Under the pieces are notes generated by a model. That model was not told the DNA's origin and did not search any database. It worked only from the letters and a program-made list of their open reading frames with translations. The translations under genes were made by a program, and so were the position numbers. A stretch of DNA of 64,000 nucleotides from Thermoplasmatales archaeon SW_10_69_26. Its GTDB lineage: Archaea > Thermoplasmatota > SW-10-69-26. The stretch is taken from NCBI GenBank assembly GCA_003009755.1, contig PXUB01000030.1, positions 36,638-100,637 of the forward strand, written 5' to 3'. Position 1 is the first letter of the stretch, and the number at the start of each line of letters is the position of its first letter. Below, one piece after another: positions 7,928-14,364 of this stretch.

Positions 7928-9885
7928 GAGGCGTCGGCGACGGTCACGTCGTCGACGAACCAGCCCTCGTAGTCGTTGGCCTGGCTATCCCGGGAGTCGA
8001 ACACGAACCGCAGCTCGAGCGACGCGTCGGCGGGGAGGTCGTAGCTGGCCGACGTCCAGTTCGGCTGGTTGTCGTCGAGGCTGGTCCACTCGGCGATCGT
8101 CGTCCAGTCGTCGCCGGTGCGCTGCTCGACGCGCATGTGGTCGTAGCCGGAGCAGCTGATCAGACCGCAGCTCGTCGACTCCGTCTCCCACCGGTGCTCG
8201 AACGCGAGTTGGGGGCTTCGGGCGTCCGAGGTGTCGACCGAGAACGTGGCCGTGCCGTTCGTCTGGTCGCCGGTATCGTAGGTGCAGGTGTCGTCCTGGG
8301 TGTAGGCCAGGTGGTTGGGGCTGCTGTCGGCCGCGTGGCAGGCGTCCGTCACGTGCCACAGGCCGGAGAGGGCGAAGCTCTGCGCCGCGCCGTCGTCGAA
8401 GGTCTCCTCGAGGATCGCCCCCGACGTGGACCCGCTCACGGTGACGTCCGTCGTGGCGTCGTCCTGGGTGCCCTCGTCGTCGGTCACGGTCAGCGTCACC
8501 GTGTAGGTGCCCTCGGCCTCGTAGCTGTGGTCGACGACCTCGCCGGTCGCCGTGGTGCCGTCGCCCAGATCCCAGTCGTAGCTCGTGAGGTTCCCGTCTG
8601 CGTCGGTCGCGTTGCTGGCGTCGAAGGTGCAGTTCAGCTCGGTGCAGTCGGCGGTGAACGAGGCCTGCGGAGGCTCGTTCGTGTCCCCACCGACGGCGTC
8701 GAGCAGCGCGGCCGCGTCGACCTCGCCGTGGCCGAACTCGTTGTCGTGGCCGGCATCGCCGAGATCGCGCGCGGTGGTGTTCATCGCATCGCGCAGCTCG
8801 GTGTTCGTCAAGGACGGGTCGACGCTGAGCGCGAGCCCGGCGGCCCCGCTGACGTGGGGCGTGCTCATGCTCGTGCCGTCGAGCTGCGTGTAGCCGCCGT
8901 CGTTGTACGTCGACAGGATGTCGTCACCGGGAGCGGCGAGCTCGGCCTCGGGGCCCTGGCTGGAGAAGCTGCACTGCTGGCGGTCCGAGTCCGTGCAGGT
9001 CACGGCTACGACGCGCTCGCGGGCGGCCGGGTAGCCCACGCAGTCGCTGCATTGGCCGTCGTTGCCGGCCGCGGCGACGAGCAGGACGCCGCGCTCCCAG
9101 GCGTAGTCGACGGCCTGGCCGATCGTCGAGCTCGCCGAGCTCGAGCCCAGGCTCATCGAGATCACGTCGGCGCCGTTGTCGGTGCTCCAGGTGATCGCGT
9201 CCGCGATGTCCGAGGAGCTGCCGGTGCACTGCACGACCAGCGAGTCCGACAGCGCCTTCGCGACGAACAGGTTCACGCCGTCGGCGGTGCCGGCCACGCC
9301 GATGCCGTTGTCGGTGTTCGCCGACACGGTGCCGGCCACGTGGGTGCCGTGCCCGCAGCGGTCGTCGGCCGTGCCGTCGTCGCCGACGAAATCGCGCTGC
9401 TCGGCGACCGTGTTCTGCAGGTCCTCGTGGTCCTGGTCGATCCCGGTGTCGATCACGCTCACGTTGACGTCCGCGGATCCCAGCGTCGTGTCCCAGGCGG
9501 TGGGCGTCTGGATCTGCGGGAAGCCGTACTGCTCGTCGTAGCGTGGATCGTCGGGGGTGAACAGGGTGACGTAGGCGGTCGGATCCTCGCGCTCCACGTA
9601 CTCGACGTTGTCGCGATGGCGATCCTCGAGGTGGAAGCTGGCCGGGTCCTCGAGCTCGACGACGGCGAACCCGATCGCGTCGTTGACGTCGAGCACGGTG
9701 TGGCCTCGCCATTCGTCGTCGTCGACGTCGGCCGCGGCCAGATCCGCGAAACCGACGATCCACCGGTCGCCGGCGGCGACGGGAGGACCTGCCGGGTCGG
9801 GTCCGGTGGCGGCGAGGCTGGCCGTCGGTACGAGCAACACGAGGGCGACGAGGAGAGCGGCGCGTTGGCTGGACAAGGCGGCCAC
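7924..9885 (-). CDS. Secreted subtilisin-like protease (S8) with PKD and C-terminal beta domain
   Basis: 653 residues from GTG 9885. A signal peptide (to about residue 26) is followed by a propeptide-like region. The catalytic domain carries Asp146 (VIDTGID), His179 (GHGTHVAGT), the oxyanion Asn275 (AAAGNDG) and Ser339 (GTSMSTPHVSGAA), so it should be active. A PKD domain (about 400-485) and a C-terminal beta-rich domain follow. The start is chosen because it gives a clean signal peptide and has a TATA-like TTCAAATCA about 26 nt upstream; the longer frame to 10044 adds non-signal sequence. Role: extracellular protein degradation or processing. Confidence 0.93.
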   Translation of the reverse strand: MAALSSQRAALLVALVLLVPTASLAATGPDPAGPPVAAGDRWIVGFADLAAADVDDDEWRGHTVLDVNDAIGFAVVELEDPASFHLEDRHRDNVEYVEREDPTAYVTLFTPDDPRYDEQYGFPQIQTPTAWDTTLGSADVNVSVIDTGIDQDHEDLQNTVAEQRDFVGDDGTADDRCGHGTHVAGTVSANTDNGIGVAGTADGVNLFVAKALSDSLVVQCTGSSSDIADAITWSTDNGADVISMSLGSSSASSTIGQAVDYAWERGVLLVAAAGNDGQCSDCVGYPAARERVVAVTCTDSDRQQCSFSSQGPEAELAAPGDDILSTYNDGGYTQLDGTSMSTPHVSGAAGLALSVDPSLTNTELRDAMNTTARDLGDAGHDNEFGHGEVDAAALLDAVGGDTNEPPQASFTADCTELNCTFDASNATDADGNLTSYDWDLGDGTTATGEVVDHSYEAEGTYTVTLTVTDDEGTQDDATTDVTVSGSTSGAILEETFDDGAAQSFALSGLWHVTDACHAADSSPNHLAYTQDDTCTYDTGDQTNGTATFSVDTSDARSPQLAFEHRWETESTSCGLISCSGYDHMRVEQRTGDDWTTIAEWTSLDDNQPNWTSASYDLPADASLELRFVFDSRDSQANDYEGWFVDDVTVADAS

Positions 9886-10058
9886 GCGTGCAATGACGCC
9901 CCGTGATTTGAAGCCTCGTCCGTTCGACGGACGGTCGCAGCAGCGGTCAGAGTCGCAGGTTATCGGCGTGAGGGGGTCGGCCCTAGTGGGGGCGAGCTGA
10001 ACCGTGGGGCTCCTTGCCTCCCGAGAGTCAACCCTCCTGGCCATCCTGGGAACAACGT

Positions 10059-10081
10059 ATTCATGGGTGGAGCCTATGAAT
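10059..10081. promoter_or_regulatory. Inverted repeat between divergent genes
   Basis: ATTCATGGG (10059-10067) pairs with CCTATGAAT (10073-10081) around five bases, with one G-T wobble. It lies between the divergently transcribed subtilase (start 9885) and the gene at 10107, 26 nt before the latter. It could be an operator or an RNA hairpin. Confidence 0.35.
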
Positions 10082-10106
10082 CAACGCCCTGCGAGGCCGA
10101 TGAAGC

Positions 10107-11003
10107 ATGGCCAACTTCCGTATCCTTAGGGAGCGCCTACGGATTGACCATACTGGCCCCCGAGAACGGTCGTTGCAAATTCAGTATGAAATCCAGAACA
10201 CTAGTGACGAACACGAAGAGGAAGTTTTCCTCATTCTTGATGAGTATCTGCCAGGGTTGCAGGTGACGACGGGTTCCGGGAAGGAGCTAGCATATCTCCC
10301 GGATGAAATGGTCGAGGATCGTGTCGGCGATCAAGAGGAATTTATTCGAGATGCCGTGGGCGAGGACATCTTCGAAGAGGGGGATTTCGAAGATGCGAGA
10401 ATCCTGCTAGTCGAGCTTGAGGATCCTCTCCCTCCAAACGAAGTCTTTGTCTTGAAACTCAACCACTTGGATGCCGTATCACCGCCTCAGGGCAGAGGAT
10501 TGATTCGACAACCGCGATTTGAAGTGAGCGAAGCAAAGGGTCACGAAGGCCACGATACTTTCATCGAAATCCGGGGGCCGGATAGGAGTTTGATTTCTCC
10601 AGATCAGGAACAAGGCGACCCTGATTTCACTGCCCTAGATGGCTACCTACAAGCAAAGGCAGAAGGAGGGGCGGGGTTGGTCAGCTTCCAATACGAGGTT
10701 CGACCAAGGGCTGCAGAGAAGGTTTTGGTCCGTTCTTTCTTCTTGGCTCTGACTCTGTTGCCTGTTATCGTTCTTACCGCTGCCGGGGTCTTCCAGGGCG
10801 GCCCCTGGAAATTCACTCTCCTGGGGGAGCAGATGGGGATTTTCTCCCCTCAGCAACGGTTGAGGGAGACATTGGGTGCAGTTGGCTTGACCGGAACCAT
10901 TGCGCTGATGGGGTTGACTCGGCCCCGTTGGGTCCAGCGGCTATACTTCCTCCTGCCGCTTGTCCTTTATCTAGCGCTCATCCTCTGGCGGTTTTCCCCA
11001 TGA
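10107..11003 (+). CDS. Membrane-anchored protein of unknown function, atypical composition
   Basis: 298 residues: a soluble beta-rich N-terminal region of about 205 residues, then three to four C-terminal hydrophobic helices (FFLALTLLPVIVLTAAGVF, GLTGTIALMGL, LYFLLPLVLYLALILW). I do not recognise the family. Its DNA uses many more A/T third positions than its neighbours and continues into the low-GC flank carrying the insertion sequence. That suggests acquisition by transfer at the tRNA-Gly locus. Confidence 0.65.
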   Translation: MANFRILRERLRIDHTGPRERSLQIQYEIQNTSDEHEEEVFLILDEYLPGLQVTTGSGKELAYLPDEMVEDRVGDQEEFIRDAVGEDIFEEGDFEDARILLVELEDPLPPNEVFVLKLNHLDAVSPPQGRGLIRQPRFEVSEAKGHEGHDTFIEIRGPDRSLISPDQEQGDPDFTALDGYLQAKAEGGAGLVSFQYEVRPRAAEKVLVRSFFLALTLLPVIVLTAAGVFQGGPWKFTLLGEQMGIFSPQQRLRETLGAVGLTGTIALMGLTRPRWVQRLYFLLPLVLYLALILWRFSP

Positions 11004-11154
11004 GTAAGGTTTATGTTTCAAGCTCCCCCATCTAGTGCCTGTGTCTGGAAGTGACGACCGGGAAAAGGCGCTGGAATCCACGGTAGTTCTCCGGACGCCC
11101 AAGACGCAGGAGCAGGCAGATTAACCGTCAAGCCTGATTTCTTGGCGGTAACGA

Positions 11155-11163
11155 TTCGACGTT
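11155..11163 (+). repeat. Target-site duplication, left copy
   Basis: TTCGACGTT directly precedes the left inverted repeat of the insertion sequence. The same nine bases recur at 12208-12216 directly after the right inverted repeat. The IS1595 family typically duplicates 8 bp; one of the nine may be a chance match. Confidence 0.8.
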
Positions 11164-12207
11164 AGTGCTTCTCGGGGTGTCTCAGTAACCCCCTCTACGC
11201 CGCTGCCCCCAACTGCCCCGATCGTTTGAGCCGCTCGTTCGGCCGCGGCAGCATCTCCACAATGCCTCGCAACGCTTTGTTGAGGGCCCGCCCGAGGAAC
11301 GGGCGGTGGTTGAAGCGGAATGTGAACGCGTCCAAGTACGGCTGCACGTTCCAGTCCTCCACGTAGGCGTGCACCCTATACAGCACGCGTTTGAGGTTGC
11401 TGAACACCGTGTGACTCCACGGCAGCACATCGTGCATCTGCTCGCCCTCCTCGCGATCGGGCTGGCGAACCTCGCGCTCGTAGGCCGCAAGCCCGTTGTA
11501 GCCGTCCCCGTTGTCCGTCCACTAACATCGAGCCTTCCTGCACGCGGACTCGCACGGTGGGGGCCAGGTTCTCGCCGCCGGCGCCGGGCACGCATTGCAG
11601 GTGCAGGTTGCCGGCTTCCTCGTCCTTGTTGTCGACGAGGGCGACCACGCACTGCTTGCTGGTGCCCCGGCCTGAGGAATCGTCCGGGCGCTTGCCGCCC
11701 ACGTAGGTTTCATCGGCTTCCCCCACGCCGTCTAACGATCGCTGCTGGGCGCGTCTCAGGATGCGGTAGATCTTCTGGCGGATGTTGTGCGCGGTCTCCG
11801 CGTGCACGCCCAACGTGCGGGCGAGCTCGGGCTCCGTGATGCCCTTCTTGGTTTTGATGACGTGGTAGATGGCCAGGAACCAGGTCTGTAGGTCGAGTTT
11901 GGTGTCCTGGAGGATCGTGCCCGCGGTCACGCTGGTTTGCTTGCGGCACGCGTAGCACTCGAACACGTGGCGGGTCTGGATGAGGCCCCAGGGCTCGTCC
12001 TCGCCGCAATCCGGGCACGTGAAGCCGTCCTTGCCCCAGCGGTGCTCGCGGAGGTATTGCCAGCAGTCCTCCTCGGTGGGGTGTGTGTTGACGAATTCGG
12101 TCAGGCTGGGCAACGCGTCATCGGTCATGCTCCCGAAGATGGGCGATGGAGGGGTGTGGGTTCAGTCCGGGGTGGCTCGGTACCACTGACACAGGCCGAG
12201 AAGCACT
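11164..12207 (-). mobile_element. Insertion sequence, IS1595-like (ISXO2-type transposase)
   Basis: About 1.04 kb bounded by imperfect inverted repeats: AGTGCTTCTCGG at 11164-11175 and its complement CCGAGAAGCACT at 12196-12207, with similarity continuing inward for about 15 bp (TGTcTCAGT versus TGTgTCAGT). It is flanked by the direct repeat TTCGACGTT. Without the IS, the target would form a hairpin (TTCGACG with CGTCGAA), so the element landed in a terminator-like palindrome. The single transposase frame is disrupted, so the copy needs a helper in trans. Confidence 0.9.
11195..12128 (-). pseudogene. IS1595-family (ISXO2-like) transposase, frameshifted
   Basis: The N-terminal part (from ATG 12128) has a zinc ribbon (CPDCGEDE, CYACRKQ) and then EADETYVGGK with the first catalytic Asp. 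Near 11518-11528 the frame shifts. The rest (TDNGDGYNGLAAYE, HTVFSNLKRVLYRVHAYVED, then LDAFTFRFNHR) reads in another frame to the stop at 11195 and carries the second Asp and the family's terminal F-x-x-N-R-like motif. With one correction it would be about 310 residues. The frameshift could be genuine inactivation, since IS copies often decay. Confidence 0.9.
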
Positions 12208-12216
12208 TTCGACGTT
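12208..12216 (+). repeat. Target-site duplication, right copy
   Basis: TTCGACGTT, identical to 11155-11163, immediately outside the right inverted repeat. Confidence 0.8.
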
Positions 12217-12300
12217 TTACCGTCGAAGGTTTGCTCGGGAGACCTTGAATGCGATTAGCCACGCCGCGCCGCCTCACATCAAACTCTTATACGCCTCCCC

Positions 12301-12308
12301 CATATATC
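12301..12308 (+). promoter_or_regulatory. TATA box of tRNA-Gly
   Basis: CATATATC is centred about 24 nt before the first tRNA base. A second A/T-rich word, CTTATACG, lies slightly upstream (about 12285-12292). Confidence 0.5.
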
Positions 12309-12327
12309 TGGCCTGCGCGGAAGCGTT

Positions 12328-12400
12328 GCGGGTGTAGTATAGTCTGGTAGTACACGGCCTTGCCATGGCCGTTGCGCGTGTTCAAATCACGCCACCCGCA
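12328..12400 (+). tRNA. tRNA-Gly (GCC)
   Basis: Seven-pair acceptor stem GCGGGTG (12328-12334) with CACCCGC (12393-12399). Four-pair D stem. Anticodon stem CGGCC/GGCCG with loop TTGCCAT, anticodon GCC at 12362-12364. T stem GCGTG/CACGC with loop TTCAAAT. The discriminator is A12400 and CCA is not encoded. No intron. Its 3' end is repeated downstream (see the repeats at 12391, 12504 and 12669). Confidence 0.95.
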
Positions 12401-12413
12401 TCCTCTCTCGCGT
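12391..12413 (+). repeat. tRNA-Gly 3' end repeat, copy 1 (att-like)
   Basis: The last ten tRNA bases plus the next 13 bases recur exactly at 12669-12691, and similarity continues for about 9 bp beyond (TGATTCCTC versus CGAGTCCTC). Duplication of a tRNA 3' end is the usual footprint of site-specific integration, here enclosing only about 278 bp. Confidence 0.75.
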
Positions 12414-12503
12414 TGATTCCTCAGGGACTCCCATCGCCAGGCTCGGCTGAGGGGCCGCTGGCGGTGTCGCGCTGCATCGGAATCCCTCCGAGGGAGCGTC
12501 ACG

Positions 12504-12517
12504 TGCGGGTGGCGTGA
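12504..12517 (-). repeat. Inverted copy of the tRNA-Gly 3' end
   Basis: TGCGGGTGGCGTGA is the exact reverse complement of tRNA positions 12387-12400. It lies between the two direct copies. A transcript reading through the tRNA could pair with it over 14 bp and compete with tRNA folding or 3' processing. Confidence 0.6.
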
Positions 12518-12556
12518 GCGGACGGCCGGCCGCAGCCACCGCCGAGGGCGTGCGAA

Positions 12557-12663
12557 TCGAGAGCATCCGTAGCCGACGCGACCGTGCGGCTCGATGCTCT
12601 CGAGTGGCCAGATCTGCGATCTGGTCGAATCTCAGGGCCGACGGCGGAAATCGCCCGTCGGTC
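12557..12663 (+). ncRNA. Candidate structured RNA: three consecutive hairpins
   Basis: Three strong stem-loops lie back to back. TCGAGAGCATC (12557-12567) pairs with GATGCTCTCGA (12593-12603). GGCCAGATC (12606-12614) pairs with GATCTGGTC (12618-12626). GGCCGACGG (12636-12644) pairs with CCGTCGGTC (12655-12663). They fill the segment between the direct tRNA-end repeats. The strand is arbitrary because perfect hairpins look alike on both. This may be a small RNA, or the folded remnant of an integrated element. Confidence 0.4.
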
Positions 12664-12668
12664 CTGAA

Positions 12669-12691
12669 GCCACCCGCATCCTCTCTCGCGT
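12669..12691 (+). repeat. tRNA-Gly 3' end repeat, copy 2 (att-like)
   Basis: Exact 23-bp copy of 12391-12413 directly after the triple hairpin. No integrase gene lies between or next to the copies in this window. Confidence 0.75.
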
Positions 12692-13026
12692 CGAGTCCTC
12701 GGTTCGCACGGCCTTCGGCCGTGCTCTCGTGAGGGGGGTGTGCTCTGCGTGTGAAGAGGAGGCGGGGGGCCGGGGGAGACGCCACCGGCCCCCGTCGAGG
12801 CGCCGACGGGCACAGCTGGGAGGCAAGGTCCGTCGCGGTCGTAGGCGGGTCAGCGGTAGGGAGTCGCACTGCCCTCCGACGCCAAATCGTGACAACTAGT
12901 GTCACAGTATCAAGGTTGCGGTTCGGTCGCCTCGGGCGAGGTGCGTCGACCCGGCCCGCGGGGGCTGTGGGCCGACACGGAACGACTTAACTCCCGAGGC
13001 CCGTTCCCTGCCGCACGAGGGTCACG
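12692..13026. other. Intergenic region upstream of the aminotransferase
   Basis: No gene supported. It holds a hairpin GCACGGCC-TTC-GGCCGTGC at about 12706-12724, a GC-rich stretch with further short palindromes, and the dyad at 12889-12905. A weak TATA-like GACTTAACT lies near 12984-12992, 35-40 nt before the ATG at 13027. Confidence 0.5.
12889..12905. promoter_or_regulatory. Dyad GTGACA-N5-TGTCAC, possible operator
   Basis: GTGACAACTAGTGTCAC is a 6-bp inverted repeat with a 5-bp spacer, A/T-richer than its surroundings. It lies 122 bp before the aminotransferase start and is the only clear dimer-type operator candidate in this gap. Confidence 0.35.
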
Positions 13027-14352
13027 ATGGCTGAGCCGAAGATCACGGTCGAGCCCCCGGGACCGGAAGCCAGGAAGGTGCTCGAGCGCGACGACGACGC
13101 GATCATCACGAACACGCGCACCACGCCCGTCGTCGCCGAGAGCGCCGACGGCTGGCTCGTCGAGGACGTCGACGGCAACCGCTTCCTCGACTTCTCCAGC
13201 GGGATCGCCGTCGTCAACACCGGCCACTGCCACCCCGGCGTGGTCGACGCCGTGCAGGACCAGGCCGAGGACCTGATGCACTTCGCCGGCACCGACTTCT
13301 ACTACGACGCCCAGGTCAGCTACGCCGAGCGTCTGACCGAGCTCGCCCCCGTGCCCGACGGCAAGGTCTTCTACACCAACTCCGGGACCGAGGGCACCGA
13401 GGCCTCGATGAAGCTGGCCCGCCACAACACCGGCCGGCCCGGCTTCCTGGCCTTCCGGCAATGCTTCCACGGTCGCACGTTCGGCTCGCTGAGCCTGACG
13501 GCGAGCAAGGCCGAGCAGCGCCGCGGCTTCCAGCCGTTGCTGGCCGGCGTCTTCCACGTGCCCTTCCCGAACCCCTACCGCAACCCCTGGGACATCGACG
13601 GCTACGCAGAGCCCGACGAGCTCACCAACCGCGTCCTCGACCGCGTCGAGGAGCTGTTCGAGGGCCTGGCTCCGCCCGAGGACATCGCCGCCTTCTTCGC
13701 CGAACCGATCCAGGGCGAAGGCGGCTACGTCATGCCGCCGGAGGGCTTCTTCGGCCGGCTCGCGTCCCTGCTCGACGAGCACGGGATCTTGCTCGGCATC
13801 GACGAGGTGCAGACCGGCTTCGGCCGCACCGGCGAGCTGTTCGCCGCCGACCTCTTCGACGTCGAACCCGACCTCATCTGGCTGGCCAAGGGCATCGCCT
13901 CCGGCCTGCCGATGGGCGCCGTCGTCGCCCGCGAGGAGCTGGACTTCCCCTACAAGGGCGCCCACTCCAACACCTACGGCGGCAACCTCGTCGCCCTCTC
14001 GGCCGCCGAGGCCACCCTCGACGCCATCGAGGACGAGGACATGCTCGCCAACACCCGCGAGGTCGGCGACCACATGCGCGAGCGCCTCGAGGAGATCCAG
14101 GCCAAACACGAACCCATCGGCGACGTCCGCGGCGTCGGCCTCATGCAGGCCATCGACCTCGTCCAGGACCACGAGACGAGGGAACCGGCCAACCAGCTGC
14201 AAGGCAAGGTCGTGCAGGGCATGTTCAAGCGCGGCGTGCTCGTGCTACCCTGCGGGTCCAGCTCGATCCGGTTCATCCCACCCCTGAACGTCGACCGGTC
14301 CTCGGTGGACGCGGCCGTCGAGGTGCTTGAGGAAACCTTGAAGGCGGTGTGA
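13027..14352 (+). CDS. Class III PLP-dependent aminotransferase (GABA/ornithine type)
   Basis: 441 residues, fold type I. It has the PLP lysine in WLAKGIASGLPMGA (Lys288), the cofactor Asp in LLGIDEVQTGFGRTG, and YTNSGTEGTEASMKLAR in the phosphate-binding region. Length and motifs match the archaeal class III group that includes 4-aminobutyrate and ornithine aminotransferases and, in Thermococcales, broad-specificity amino-acid racemases. Substrate cannot be told from sequence alone. The start ATG 13027 gives the family N-terminus. The surface-protein gene begins 12 nt downstream, though a common function is not evident. Confidence 0.88.
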   Translation: MAEPKITVEPPGPEARKVLERDDDAIITNTRTTPVVAESADGWLVEDVDGNRFLDFSSGIAVVNTGHCHPGVVDAVQDQAEDLMHFAGTDFYYDAQVSYAERLTELAPVPDGKVFYTNSGTEGTEASMKLARHNTGRPGFLAFRQCFHGRTFGSLSLTASKAEQRRGFQPLLAGVFHVPFPNPYRNPWDIDGYAEPDELTNRVLDRVEELFEGLAPPEDIAAFFAEPIQGEGGYVMPPEGFFGRLASLLDEHGILLGIDEVQTGFGRTGELFAADLFDVEPDLIWLAKGIASGLPMGAVVAREELDFPYKGAHSNTYGGNLVALSAAEATLDAIEDEDMLANTREVGDHMRERLEEIQAKHEPIGDVRGVGLMQAIDLVQDHETREPANQLQGKVVQGMFKRGVLVLPCGSSSIRFIPPLNVDRSSVDAAVEVLEETLKAV

Positions 14353-14364
14353 GGTCCCCCACCC

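Noticed and set aside
12391..12691. CRISPR array from the repeated tRNA-end segments
   Set aside because: Only two direct copies, 278 bp apart, one lying inside a tRNA gene. No spacer periodicity and no cas genes.
13027..14352. Precise naming as GABA aminotransferase or amino-acid racemase
   Set aside because: The class III motifs are shared by both activities in archaea. Nothing in the context settles the substrate, so only the family is given.
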